This document shows, in pieces, positions 8,216-17,097 of a stretch of DNA of 64,000 nt. A model generated the notes under the pieces. It saw only the letters and a program-made list of their open reading frames with translations, was not told the origin of the DNA and searched no databases. The stretch comes from RGIG4140 sp045638265 (GTDB taxonomy: Bacteria > Pseudomonadota > Alphaproteobacteria > CAAHEQ01 > UBA3637), in the NCBI GenBank assembly GCA_045638265.1, contig JAZUBA010000077.1:76131-140130 (forward strand), in the 5' to 3' direction. The position numbers and the translations under genes were made by a program. Position 1 is the first letter of the stretch, and the number at the start of each line of letters is the position of its first letter.

Positions 8216-9181
8216 TCAATCTTCCTCTTTTTCCACTAAAATACCTTTGACAATACGACTTAAATGTTCCGGAGTTGCTTTTAACACATAATCAGAAACT
8301 TTGCAACTTTTTGTCCAACCGCCCCATTGATAAGAAGAAAAAAGAGCTGTTTGCAATAAACCGCCATAATTACGTGCAGTATCTAATTTTGAACCTAATA
8401 AAATAGTGCATCCGGCTTTGGCAAATAATACACCTTGCGTTTGTGCTTCTGTACAATCCATACCGGCTTGTTGAATATAAACCATATTTGCTTCAGATAC
8501 TTGTGTTTTTATTTGTTTTATTTCGTTCAAATCTTTAATGTCATATGGATTATAAGCCGGTGTATCAATGAAAATCACATCATAGGATAAACGTAATACC
8601 GTAATTGTTTCATTTAATTTAGAAATATCGTTTAAATAAGTACAATGAACATCCAACCATCCCAAATAACGAGCTAATTCCAATGCACCGCAAACTTTTT
8701 TTCTATCAAGTGTTACACAGGCCACTTTTAATTTGTTCAATTTAGCGTGCATTGCTAATTTTACAACTGTTGTTGTTTTGCCACAACCGCTATTGCCGAT
8801 AAAAACATATAATCCGTTTTTTTGAGCAGGCTCAACAGATTTAAAATCATAAATATCATCTAGAACAGAAATTAACAATTTTTCTTCCGTTGTTTTACTG
8901 CTTCGGCGAACAGTACTGTTGAGTAACCGTATGAAAAACGATTCCGGCAGATGGTGTGTTTCCAAAACCGATTGGAAATAAATCAGTCTTTGTTGACTTA
9001 ACGAATCAGTAGGTGATTGATTGGGTTTTTCTGGAATGTCATTATCGGAGGCAACAATCAAACGAACGGAATTATCCGGGGTTCGTACGGATGAAATAAT
9101 AACAGCATTTTCACCAAAAACTTGACGGACGGAACTCATAGCTTCCGGAATTGTCGGGGCTAAAAATGTTTTTAATTTCAT
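8216..9181 (-). CDS. flhF: SRP-family GTPase FlhF (diverged)
   Basis: FlhF is a signal-recognition-particle-type GTPase that recruits FliF to the pole at the start of flagellar assembly. The N-terminus MKLKTFLAPTIPEAMSSVRQ matches the FlhF family start, and the G domain contains P-loop GNSGCGKTTT (about residues 126-135) and KVACVTLDRKK. G3 reads DTPAYNPYD rather than the usual DTAGR, and G4 reads GSKLD rather than TKLD, so GTP hydrolysis may be altered. I chose the ATG at 9181, which overlaps the previous stop as ATGA and has AAAGGA upstream. An in-frame ATG at 9199 lacks these features. It is translationally coupled to the fliF-fliG fusion upstream and flhG downstream. Confidence 0.85.
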   Translation of the reverse strand: MKLKTFLAPTIPEAMSSVRQVFGENAVIISSVRTPDNSVRLIVASDNDIPEKPNQSPTDSLSQQRLIYFQSVLETHHLPESFFIRLLNSTVRRSSKTTEEKLLISVLDDIYDFKSVEPAQKNGLYVFIGNSGCGKTTTVVKLAMHAKLNKLKVACVTLDRKKVCGALELARYLGWLDVHCTYLNDISKLNETITVLRLSYDVIFIDTPAYNPYDIKDLNEIKQIKTQVSEANMVYIQQAGMDCTEAQTQGVLFAKAGCTILLGSKLDTARNYGGLLQTALFSSYQWGGWTKSCKVSDYVLKATPEHLSRIVKGILVEKEED

Positions 9182-11067
9182 ACCAGTTTTCCTTTGCATT
9201 TTTGAGAATCAATTAAATATTGTGCAATTTGAATAACTGCTCGTTGCGATTCTTCAATATCTTTTAATCGTTTTGTTTGTGGTGTATTAATTTGTTTTAA
9301 AAGATTAGCCCATTTTTGAGGGTCAATCACTTTTGAAAAAGCTTCTTTGGTTGTATTATTTGCATGAGCCAGTGCCGTTATCAATGTTTTTGTATCAATA
9401 TGCTTAATCAAAACGGCCAAATCGGTTTCATTCCAAAAAGCAAAATCATTAAATGTAATTAATTGTTTTTCCAAATTATCCGCTGTTTGAGGTGTGTTTT
9501 TTGCCATGCGTATTAATAAATCTTTACAAATAGCCGTATCTACCAAGCTTAAAATAGCAGCTGCTTTTTGTTCGCCCTGAATAATTTGTTTTTGTGCTAT
9601 CATATCAATTTGTTCGTTGAGTTGGTTTTCCAAAGCGAATTTTCGCATAGGGGTAATATAGTTTAATGCACTTAATCGTACAATAACTTCTGTTGCAAAA
9701 TCCGGCTTAAAACACATTAATACCTGAGCTGATTTTTTTGTAGAAAGATGATATAAAATTTCAGCAACCGTTTGAGGATATTCTGATTGCAAATATTCGG
9801 AAATGGAATCACTGCTTAACTTATTCAACTTTTGCCAAACGGATTTACCGTGGGCATGAATGTTTAAAGATTGTAAAATATAAGAAGCCCGTTCTATCGG
9901 TAAGGCATTTTTGATTAAGCCGATAGTTTGTTTATCTGTTGAAATAATGTCTTGTGGTGTTTGCATTTCTTGAAAAAAACGAAGGAGTATCGGTTGAATT
10001 TCTATGGCTTTAACACGACCTAATCCCACCATAATTTTGGATAAAGCTTTTATTTCAGAATCAGTCATTCGCTTAAATAAAGTTTTAACACATCTATCGC
10101 CTAAACACAACAAAACGATACCAGCGTGTTGTACCGGAGAGAACGAATCGTTTTCAATAATGTTTGATTTGTCATTTTGTGCAAATTGTCTGCGAATTAA
10201 GTTAACGGCAACTTCCGGCATTTCCATACACAACTGTCGAATGCGGGTTAATAATGTTTCTTCGGGTTTGCCGATAATTTGATTTTGATATAAATTTTCA
10301 TCTTCGGAAAACGGCATTAAACTCAATTTTAACAATTTTTTACGCCGATTAAAGAAATACGGTAAAATAACCGCTAATAGTCCAACCATACAAAAAACAC
10401 AAATAAGTAAAATGGCAATAACTTGTTTGATTTGTGTCGTAAACAAAGGCTCTTTGGCAAAACTCAATGATTTTGGAAATTCTATGATTTGAAATGAATC
10501 GCCCCGTTCTTTTGAATATCCGATAATGCTTTGTGCTGTTTCAAATAACACATTTTTTTGTTCCTGAAAAAAATTGGAACGGATTTTATCCTCAATATGT
10601 GAAACAAAAACAAGGGCATTTGTTTGTTTAACATCATTTACTGTAAAAGACGTTGTTGTTTTTTCGGAGGAATACGCATAAGTTGTGTTTGTTACCGTGT
10701 TGTTATCTGTCGTTGTCTGGGTATTCTGTTGAATAATAACACCCGTATCGGGCAAAAATTTTTCTGTTGTAACTTTCTTTTTTTGTATATCCAAATCAGC
10801 GTGAACAACAACACGGATATTTTCTTTACCGATAACAGGCGCAAAAAGTTCTGTTACTTTTTTTTCTAAAAATGTATCATATTCCGGAAAAATAAAGTCT
10901 TGGTTTCGTTTCGGCATTTTATTGACAAATTGGCGAATAAACGTTTCTTTGTCATTCACATCCGTTTCTTTGAGCCATAATGAGGGAGCAAAATACCCAA
11001 TGCCTGCAATCAGAATAACTCCGATTGACACGTTGCATAAAGTTCGTTTGGTATTCTTTTTCCTCAA
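9178..11067 (-). CDS. FliF (C-terminal half)-FliG fusion protein
   Basis: This 629-residue protein joins two flagellar components. Residues 1-35 include a membrane segment. About residues 60-205 match the FliF ring domain nearest the second membrane helix (LFAPVIGKENIRVVVHADLD, then PDTGVI). About 220-245 form the second membrane segment. From about residue 310 there is a FliG: GIVLLCLGDRCVKTLFKRM, then LGRVKAIEIQPIL, YPQTVAEILYHLSTKKSAQVL (middle domain) and a C-terminal motor-type region to about 605. The N-terminal ring-building motifs of FliF are missing; normal FliF is about 550 residues and FliG about 340. The start is TTG at 11067 after GAGGG, and no better ATG precedes the first membrane helix. 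It forms an operon with flhF and flhG. It could be a compact MS/C-ring base or a non-motile relic. Confidence 0.85.
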   Translation of the reverse strand: MRKKNTKRTLCNVSIGVILIAGIGYFAPSLWLKETDVNDKETFIRQFVNKMPKRNQDFIFPEYDTFLEKKVTELFAPVIGKENIRVVVHADLDIQKKKVTTEKFLPDTGVIIQQNTQTTTDNNTVTNTTYAYSSEKTTTSFTVNDVKQTNALVFVSHIEDKIRSNFFQEQKNVLFETAQSIIGYSKERGDSFQIIEFPKSLSFAKEPLFTTQIKQVIAILLICVFCMVGLLAVILPYFFNRRKKLLKLSLMPFSEDENLYQNQIIGKPEETLLTRIRQLCMEMPEVAVNLIRRQFAQNDKSNIIENDSFSPVQHAGIVLLCLGDRCVKTLFKRMTDSEIKALSKIMVGLGRVKAIEIQPILLRFFQEMQTPQDIISTDKQTIGLIKNALPIERASYILQSLNIHAHGKSVWQKLNKLSSDSISEYLQSEYPQTVAEILYHLSTKKSAQVLMCFKPDFATEVIVRLSALNYITPMRKFALENQLNEQIDMIAQKQIIQGEQKAAAILSLVDTAICKDLLIRMAKNTPQTADNLEKQLITFNDFAFWNETDLAVLIKHIDTKTLITALAHANNTTKEAFSKVIDPQKWANLLKQINTPQTKRLKDIEESQRAVIQIAQYLIDSQKCKGKLV

Positions 11068-11223
11068 TGCACCCTCGTTTGTTAAAAATTGACTGTATTG
11101 TTACAAAAAAGAGTGAAGAATTTGTTAATTAAACACCTGTTTTTGAAAAAAAATTATTTCCAAAAAAAAATAATCTTTAATTCCTGTCAAAAGTGTTTTT
11201 ATCTCAAAAAGATATTGAAAAAA

Positions 11224-11568
11224 TCACTTTAAAAATACTTCATTGATAAGTCTGCCCGATTGTGGATGAAGAACAATCAATCGGTAATTATCTGTTTTGT
11301 TTTTAACTGTTACACATATATGTTCACCGCATGTCAGTATTGAAAAAATATCTTCATCAGCAGTTAAAAACCGATTCGTTTTAGTGGTTTCTACACTTGT
11401 TGGTAAGTTAGCTGAAACCGATTGTTCTGTTTTAATGACAATATTTTTTGTTTTTAACTTGCTTTGAAAATTTTTATCTGATAATTTATAAATAATAAAA
11501 GTAAAACCGGCCAACAACAAAATTGTCATAACGGCAACAGAGGCTTTATAAAAGGGAACAAGATTCAT
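11224..11568 (-). CDS. Small membrane-anchored protein, DUF6476-like
   Basis: A 114-residue protein with one N-terminal membrane helix (about residues 9-29, ASVAVMTILLLAGFTFIIY), a lysine-rich linker and a small C-terminal domain with two cysteines (ILTCGEHICVTVKN) ending in LHPQSGRLINEVFLK. Alphaproteobacteria often carry such a small protein (DUF6476) divergent from rluD, and this position matches. I set the start at the ATG 11568, which has GAAAGGA upstream, rather than an earlier in-frame ATG at 11607 that would overlap rluD. The function of the family is unknown. The family assignment rests mainly on size and context. Confidence 0.65.
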   Translation of the reverse strand: MNLVPFYKASVAVMTILLLAGFTFIIYKLSDKNFQSKLKTKNIVIKTEQSVSANLPTSVETTKTNRFLTADEDIFSILTCGEHICVTVKNKTDNYRLIVLHPQSGRLINEVFLK

Positions 11569-11599
11569 TTCAATCCTTTCAAATAAGAGGTAAAAATTT

Positions 11600-12595
11600 A
11601 TGGACACTCATTTTGATGCAGTATATGCCGAACAAACACAACTTGTCACGCAAAAAGTGACGGATAACACAAAAAATATGCGTATTGATAAATTTTTAAA
11701 ATTGGAGTTTCCACAATTTTCACGCAATCAACTGATTCGCTTTATAACAACAGACTGTGTTAAAAAACAAGACGGATCTTTTATTGAAGAAGCTGATTAT
11801 CAAACCAAAACAGATGAATGTTATACGATAACACCACCTGATGCCGTTCCTGCCGAACCTGTTGCCGAAAAAATTGAGTTAGATATTTTGTATGAAGATA
11901 ACGATATTTTGGTTGTGAATAAACCGGCGGGTATGGTTGTTCATCCAGGTGCTGGTAATTATTCAGGAACTCTTGTTAATGCTTTGTTGTATCATTGTGT
12001 TGAATCGTTATCAGGTATTGGTGGCGTTAAACGACCGGGAATAGTTCACCGAATTGATAAAGACACAAGCGGTATTTTAGTGGTTGCAAAAAATGATTTT
12101 GCTCACAATCATTTGTCTGAACAATTTTCTGCTCATACGATTGAACGTGTCTATCAGGCATTTGTTTGGCATTTTGTTCAAAACGAATCGGGAACCGTTG
12201 TCGGCAATATCGGACGTAGTTCTTCTGACCGTCAAAAAATGGCCATTGTTAAAGTGGGTGGAAAATCAGCTATTACACATTATCAACGGAAAGCTGTCTA
12301 TTATAACGGATTAGTTTCATTGATTCAATGTGTTTTGGAAACTGGGCGTACGCACCAGATTCGTGTTCATATGACATCATTAAATCATTCTTTGATTGGT
12401 GATTCGGTTTATGGTCAAGTTCCTAAATCGGCACCGGCTTATTTGCGTTATTTTCCAAGACAGGCATTACATGCCGGCTTTTTAGCTTTTATTCATCCTA
12501 AAACAGGGGAACGTATGGCTTTTGAAGCGCCTTTACCAACTGATTTAATTGAATTAAAATCATTTTTAGAAGAAAATTCAGAAAATATGAAATAA
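11600..12595 (+). CDS. rluD: RluA-family 23S rRNA pseudouridine synthase, RluD-like
   Basis: This 331-residue enzyme would convert uridines of 23S rRNA to pseudouridine; RluD acts on positions 1911, 1915 and 1917 in helix 69. It has an N-terminal S4 RNA-binding domain (about residues 27-80, MRIDKFLKLEFPQFSRNQL) and a catalytic domain with VNKPAGMVVHPGAGN and the active-site block HRIDKDTSGILVVAK near residue 150, where the Asp is the nucleophile. GRTHQIRVH is the late conserved motif. The ATG at 11600 is preceded by AAGAGG. It is divergent from the DUF6476-like gene and convergent with hisS. Confidence 0.92.
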   Translation: MDTHFDAVYAEQTQLVTQKVTDNTKNMRIDKFLKLEFPQFSRNQLIRFITTDCVKKQDGSFIEEADYQTKTDECYTITPPDAVPAEPVAEKIELDILYEDNDILVVNKPAGMVVHPGAGNYSGTLVNALLYHCVESLSGIGGVKRPGIVHRIDKDTSGILVVAKNDFAHNHLSEQFSAHTIERVYQAFVWHFVQNESGTVVGNIGRSSSDRQKMAIVKVGGKSAITHYQRKAVYYNGLVSLIQCVLETGRTHQIRVHMTSLNHSLIGDSVYGQVPKSAPAYLRYFPRQALHAGFLAFIHPKTGERMAFEAPLPTDLIELKSFLEENSENMK

Positions 12596-12649
12596 ATAGT
12601 GGTTATTTTAATAATATGATTAAAATAAGCAATTATAATTGATTCTGCG

Positions 12650-12677
12650 TTACATATTAACTTACCTTTAATTGCAA
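12650..12677. promoter_or_regulatory. Third copy of the TTGCAA/GTAC-type palindrome
   Basis: Over 30 aligned bases (12649-12678) it matches the distal site upstream of prepilin-like gene A (4582-4611, reverse complement) at 25 positions. It lies between the convergent genes rluD and hisS, not obviously at a promoter, so it may be a repeat family rather than a dedicated operator. Confidence 0.45.
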
Positions 12678-12696
12678 TCGCTATTAATTTATTCAT

Positions 12697-12733
12697 AAAA
12701 AAAACCTTTCCGTTAAAGCGAAAAGGTTTTTTT
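12697..12733. terminator. Bidirectional terminator of rluD and hisS
   Basis: A-run, AAAACCTTT, short mismatched loop, AAAGGTTTT, T-run. It sits between two convergent genes. Confidence 0.85.
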
Positions 12734-12745
12734 GAGTTTGTTTTT

Positions 12746-14104
12746 TTAACAATCCTTAATGATAGGTAAGGTAGGTTCTAATTTTTGCAATAACCGAATG
12801 GCAGGAGCCAATTTGTCTTGTGTAACAATTTGTTGCTCGCCTTGTCGCATGTTTTTTAAAACGGCTGTTTGATTTTGTACTTCCGTTTCACCTAAAATGA
12901 CAACATAAGGAACACCGATTTTGTTGGCATAGACCATTTTGTTTTTAAATTTTGTGTCAGCCCCATATACATCTGTTTTAATGCCTTCCATTCGTAATAA
13001 TTGACCAATTTTTAAGGCTTGCTCGGCTTCTTTTTCGCTCATAGGGATAACAAGAACAGCTGCCGGATTTTTAGCGCCTGTATTTAATAAATCCTGTGAT
13101 TTTAACAAGTCAAAAAAACGGGTTAATCCAATACTCATGCCAACCCCTGGTAGTTTTCTATCTGTATAATATCCGGCTAAATTATCATAACGACCGCCTG
13201 AACAAATAGAACCCCAATTTAGAAAATCATCAGCAAACGTTTCGTAAACTGTTCCGGTATAATAATCTAATCCACGAGTAATTCTTAAATCAATCATGAA
13301 GTTTGTTTCAGGTATACCTGTACTTTGCATGGCTGATGTAACCGTTTTTAATTCATTAATGCCTAAACGATACATTTCATTATCAATGTCTAAAGTTTCT
13401 AATTGTTGTAAAATATCGGCAACAGAACCGCTTGTTTGAGCAAAATTAAGAACTTTGTCAATTAAATCGGCTTTAATGCCTAAATCAGATAAGCATAAAC
13501 GAACGTTGTCTTCTCCGATTTTATCAATTTTATCAATAATGCGTAAAATTTCGGCTGATTGTTCCGTTAATCCCAAATGTTCATAAAATCCTTGTAATAA
13601 CTTACGGTTATTCATACGAATATGAAAACGTTTTAATCCGAGTTTTGTTAAAACACGGTACATAATACACGGAACTTCTGCATCATAAAGAACAGATAAT
13701 TTTTCACTGCCGATAATATCAATGTCGGCTTGATAAAATTCACGAAAACGACCTTTTTGTGGACGTTCGCCTCGATATGATTTGGCAATTTGATACCGTT
13801 TAAATGGAAAGGCTAATTCGTTTTGGTGTTGTGCAACATAACGGGACAATGGTACGGTTAAATCAAAACGCATACATAAATCATTATCACCTTTATTGAA
13901 TCGGTAAATTTGTTTTTCCGTTTCACCTCCAGCTTTGGCTAACAAGATTTCGGATAATTCCAACACTGGTGTGTCTAATGAAACAAACCCGAAAGATTCA
14001 AATGTGTCGGCAATAACTTTTTTCATTCTGTCAAAAACAATCTGTTCTTCCGGTAATAATTCCATAAAGCCGGATAGAATACGGGGAGTAACTTTTTGTG
14101 CCAT
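12746..14104 (-). CDS. hisS: Histidyl-tRNA synthetase
   Basis: A class II aminoacyl-tRNA synthetase that charges tRNA-His. Class II motif 2 is seen in FKRYQIAKSYRGERPQKGRFREF, and the histidine-specific motifs are GLDYYTGTVYE and SGGRYDNL, with motif 3 GVGMSIGLTRFF. The C-terminal part is the anticodon-binding alpha/beta domain (from about residue 345, AAVLVIPM onward). At 452 residues it is within the family range. The ATG at 14104 has AAAGGAA upstream. A lipoprotein gene ends one base before it on the same strand, so the two are probably co-transcribed. Confidence 0.97.
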   Translation of the reverse strand: MAQKVTPRILSGFMELLPEEQIVFDRMKKVIADTFESFGFVSLDTPVLELSEILLAKAGGETEKQIYRFNKGDNDLCMRFDLTVPLSRYVAQHQNELAFPFKRYQIAKSYRGERPQKGRFREFYQADIDIIGSEKLSVLYDAEVPCIMYRVLTKLGLKRFHIRMNNRKLLQGFYEHLGLTEQSAEILRIIDKIDKIGEDNVRLCLSDLGIKADLIDKVLNFAQTSGSVADILQQLETLDIDNEMYRLGINELKTVTSAMQSTGIPETNFMIDLRITRGLDYYTGTVYETFADDFLNWGSICSGGRYDNLAGYYTDRKLPGVGMSIGLTRFFDLLKSQDLLNTGAKNPAAVLVIPMSEKEAEQALKIGQLLRMEGIKTDVYGADTKFKNKMVYANKIGVPYVVILGETEVQNQTAVLKNMRQGEQQIVTQDKLAPAIRLLQKLEPTLPIIKDC

Positions 14105-14105
14105 T

Positions 14106-14438
14106 TTAATTTCCTTTCTGTTTGTTTAACGTCAGTTGCAATAGTTGTTCTTTAAATTGAGTGCATTTTCCACGAGCTTCACTATGTTGCACTTTTTGAT
14201 TTTTATCAAAAAAAACAAGAATTGTGCAATCGGATTGTCGATATGTCCACATACAATTTGGTATTTCCGTTCTTTGTGTAAGTGGTTTTCCAAAGAGTGA
14301 TTGAACGGATTGTTGATTCAAACCGTTTAATGTTGTTTGTTCTTGTACGGGCGTACTTAATTTTGGCCGAACAGTTGTTGGTTCGGTTGCACAGGCACTC
14401 AAAAATAAACATAAAATAAATATTAATCCTTTTTTCAT
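14106..14438 (-). CDS. Small lipoprotein of unknown function
   Basis: A 110-residue protein with a signal sequence and lipobox (MKKGLIFILCLFLSAC, cleavage before Cys16), so it is probably an envelope lipoprotein. The mature part contains LNQQSVQSLFGKPLTQRTEIPNC and a WTYRQSDCTILVFFD segment. This is the pattern of small proteobacterial lipoproteins whose domain begins with a helix and GxP turn, as in SmpA/OmlA-like proteins, but I cannot name the family. It is located between comEC and hisS on the same strand, ending one base before hisS. Confidence 0.75.
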   Translation of the reverse strand: MKKGLIFILCLFLSACATEPTTVRPKLSTPVQEQTTLNGLNQQSVQSLFGKPLTQRTEIPNCMWTYRQSDCTILVFFDKNQKVQHSEARGKCTQFKEQLLQLTLNKQKGN

Positions 14439-14474
14439 ACAAGTATTTTAACGATAATCAAAATAAAAATCAAG

Positions 14475-16529
14475 TTATTTTCGCATTAATAAGTCTTTGT
14501 TATAGATAATTGGCGGGCAGAGAATATGCCAAGGACGATTCTCATCTATTTCACAGGCACGTTTAATTGTATATTGATTATCTGTTTTATGATAAATCAG
14601 TAAACTTTGCCATTCATAAATTTGTTGCGGTGTAATTAAACGGGGACAATTTATCATATTGGCGTTTTTTTGAACGGATAAAAAAGCATATTCACAATTG
14701 TGAATGCTTTGAGCAATAAATGCCGGTTCAGTTTTGTTTAATGGTTCTATATGATCTTTTTCGGGGTTAAATCCGCCATATGTTATCCATGCCTGATGAA
14801 AGCGTTTGTAATAAAAACTGTCTGTTTCATAATAAGTATTGCCTATTCTGATACCAATAAATTGACCGCCGGCAGTAATAAAAGCAGTTGGTTTTTCTAC
14901 GGTAAAGAATGCAACAAAAAATGAGAGCATTAAGCCTAAAAACAGATAACGTATTTTTGTTTGGAAGAGTGTGAATCCCATTAATCCGATACTCCATAAA
15001 ACAAGTCCATAACTTGAAAAATAAGATACATAAACAGATGCTTGTGGTAAGAGTGATATGGGCATACCAATGAAACGAACAACATTTAATAAATAATCAA
15101 TGGCAAATAATAAATGAGATGCAAGAGGTGTTTCTATGAATAATACATTGATAAATAATAACGGAATAATTGCAAACGAAAAAATAAATCCGAATAAAAG
15201 ATTGCCTAACACAGAATACATTGGTATTTGATGAAATGCGTATAAGACAAATGGTGCCGTAACCAGTGTTACAATCAAGTTAAGCAAACAATAGCCAATA
15301 AACAAGAGTAAAATTCTGCCGATGAAATTTTTACCCTTAAAAAATGGCTTCATAAATATATAGATACCGATTAAACATAAAACGGCAATAAATGACAATT
15401 GAAAGCTGATTGACATTAACAAAACAGGACGGTAACAGAGTAATAAAAAAGCGGCAATATATAAACTGCGAATGGATATGGCTCTTTTGTCACAAAAGAT
15501 GGCCCCAAATATTGCCCAAACCATAATATAAGCTCTTAAAGCAGGAGGATTGGCTCCTGATAAAACAACATAAAGTCCACTGACAATTAAAGCCGTTACG
15601 GCTGAAAATCGCTTAATAAAAACAGTTGGGATATTTTCAGGCAATAAATTAAAAATAAATTGAAAAAATCCAAAAATAAAGAATGCAACTAATCCGATGT
15701 GAAAACCAGACACGGATAAAATATGCGAAATACCTAAGTCTCTGTATAATATGCGGGAAGATGTGGTAATTTGAGAGGTATCACCTAAAATGAGTGCTTG
15801 TGCTATACCGATATTTTCTTCTGATAAATTTGCTTGTAATATATTTTTAATGCGTTTTCTAATATAGGTAATCCAAGAAGTATTTTCTTCAATAAACGTA
15901 TTGTTTGCAAAAGCTTTTTTAATATGATGTGCATGACCGATTGCACCGATGTTGTCATAAAACAATGTGCGAGCCTCATTTTGTGCAAATGGTATTATCG
16001 GTAGAGAAGGTGGTGTTAATACTTTGACAGATGCTGAAATATATTCACCATTTTGTACGAAAGTCGGTTGTTCGGCTATGGATAATCGGATTCGTTTGGG
16101 TAAAACCGGTACGATAATCGGTTCATATAATTGTGTTGTTTCATTTTCCTGTTCAATTAAATCCGGTTCAATTACAATATGAGATGAATTAAGCCCTGAT
16201 AAAACAGATATAATTTTGCCCCGAATTTGAATGTTTTGAATGGGTTGTTCCAAAAATACGGTATCTGTTATTTTGGTATGAACGGAACAAACAAATAATC
16301 CGAGAATAAAAAATAGTGGGGTAATAACAAAAAACAGACGGTTTAAATTGTTCTTAAATACGAACAAACCAATAAAGCATAAGGAAATGATAAGAACTTC
16401 TGTCCATATACTAGGTTCAAAAGGTAAATTGAAATAAAGTAATACGCCACAAATAAATGATACAAGCGGTAATAAAGGCAAATGAGGTTCTTTTTCTGCC
16501 CATGAAGATAGTTTATATAAGAACCTCAT
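14475..16529 (-). CDS. comEC: ComEC/Rec2-family DNA-uptake membrane protein
   Basis: A 684-residue polytopic membrane protein. ComEC forms the inner-membrane channel for single-stranded DNA uptake during natural transformation. After two or three N-terminal helices there is a soluble OB-like region (about residues 70-220), then the competence domain with the signature RDLGISHILSVSGFHIGL and SGANPPALRAYIMV. The end (about residue 560 on) is a short soluble region with no HxHxDH metallo-beta-lactamase motif, unlike Bacillus ComEC. Many alphaproteobacterial members look like this, so I do not call it truncated. The start ATG 16529 follows AAAAGGA. Confidence 0.9.
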   Translation of the reverse strand: MRFLYKLSSWAEKEPHLPLLPLVSFICGVLLYFNLPFEPSIWTEVLIISLCFIGLFVFKNNLNRLFFVITPLFFILGLFVCSVHTKITDTVFLEQPIQNIQIRGKIISVLSGLNSSHIVIEPDLIEQENETTQLYEPIIVPVLPKRIRLSIAEQPTFVQNGEYISASVKVLTPPSLPIIPFAQNEARTLFYDNIGAIGHAHHIKKAFANNTFIEENTSWITYIRKRIKNILQANLSEENIGIAQALILGDTSQITTSSRILYRDLGISHILSVSGFHIGLVAFFIFGFFQFIFNLLPENIPTVFIKRFSAVTALIVSGLYVVLSGANPPALRAYIMVWAIFGAIFCDKRAISIRSLYIAAFLLLCYRPVLLMSISFQLSFIAVLCLIGIYIFMKPFFKGKNFIGRILLLFIGYCLLNLIVTLVTAPFVLYAFHQIPMYSVLGNLLFGFIFSFAIIPLLFINVLFIETPLASHLLFAIDYLLNVVRFIGMPISLLPQASVYVSYFSSYGLVLWSIGLMGFTLFQTKIRYLFLGLMLSFFVAFFTVEKPTAFITAGGQFIGIRIGNTYYETDSFYYKRFHQAWITYGGFNPEKDHIEPLNKTEPAFIAQSIHNCEYAFLSVQKNANMINCPRLITPQQIYEWQSLLIYHKTDNQYTIKRACEIDENRPWHILCPPIIYNKDLLMRK

Positions 16530-16542
16530 TGATTATCCTTTT

Positions 16543-17097
16543 TTAGCGGACTTTAAAAACATCCGGTACGGATTCGGTTAATTGTTTGTTGACTTTGCGA
16601 ATCATCGCATTCATCATTTTTTGCCATATTGCTTCTTTATCAGCCATAGAACTGCGTTGTGGTAAAGAAGAACTTTCCCAACCTGTAACGGTATGTTGAT
16701 ATAAAACAGAATTATTTTGTACAAATGCCATATTAACTTCATATGTCAATTTATAAGCATCATTATCTAACGTATACCAATTTGTACCTAATTCCTCTTT
16801 TTGAACCATATAAGCATTACGGATAGTAATAACGACATCCGTATGGGCCAGTTTGTCAGCGCCGTAGAAACGATTTTCTGCCCATTCTGTTAAGGCATCT
16901 TCAGGAGAAATCGGTAATTTTTCTTCAATATGCGGTAATCTGTCATATTTCATAATTTCAGATTTGATTTGTACATCATTGACTTTTAAAACAATGGGGC
17001 GCATATCTGCCATTGTATTAACCGTAAAACGATTTAATTGAGGTGCCTGACAAGCACTTAATAACAATATGAAACAAAAAGTAATGAAACAACGCAT
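16543..17097 (-). CDS. Lipoprotein of unknown function
   Basis: A 184-residue protein that begins MRCFITFCFILLLSACQAP, with a lipobox LSAC, so it is predicted to be lipidated. The mature domain is about 165 residues and includes DALTEWAENRFYGADKLAHTDVVITI and ends in a basic/amphipathic tail. I do not recognise the family. I chose the ATG at 17097, which overlaps the hslO stop as TAATG, over an in-frame ATG at 17145, because only the former gives a standard signal peptide. Coupling to hslO is likely. It runs in one direction with comEC, 13 bases downstream. Confidence 0.72.
   Translation of the reverse strand: MRCFITFCFILLLSACQAPQLNRFTVNTMADMRPIVLKVNDVQIKSEIMKYDRLPHIEEKLPISPEDALTEWAENRFYGADKLAHTDVVITIRNAYMVQKEELGTNWYTLDNDAYKLTYEVNMAFVQNNSVLYQHTVTGWESSSLPQRSSMADKEAIWQKMMNAMIRKVNKQLTESVPDVFKVR

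Noticed and set aside
14475..16529. ComEC considered truncated because it lacks the beta-lactamase-like domain
   Set aside because: The frame ends cleanly with a soluble tail and normal spacing to the next gene, and shorter ComEC forms are common in proteobacteria.
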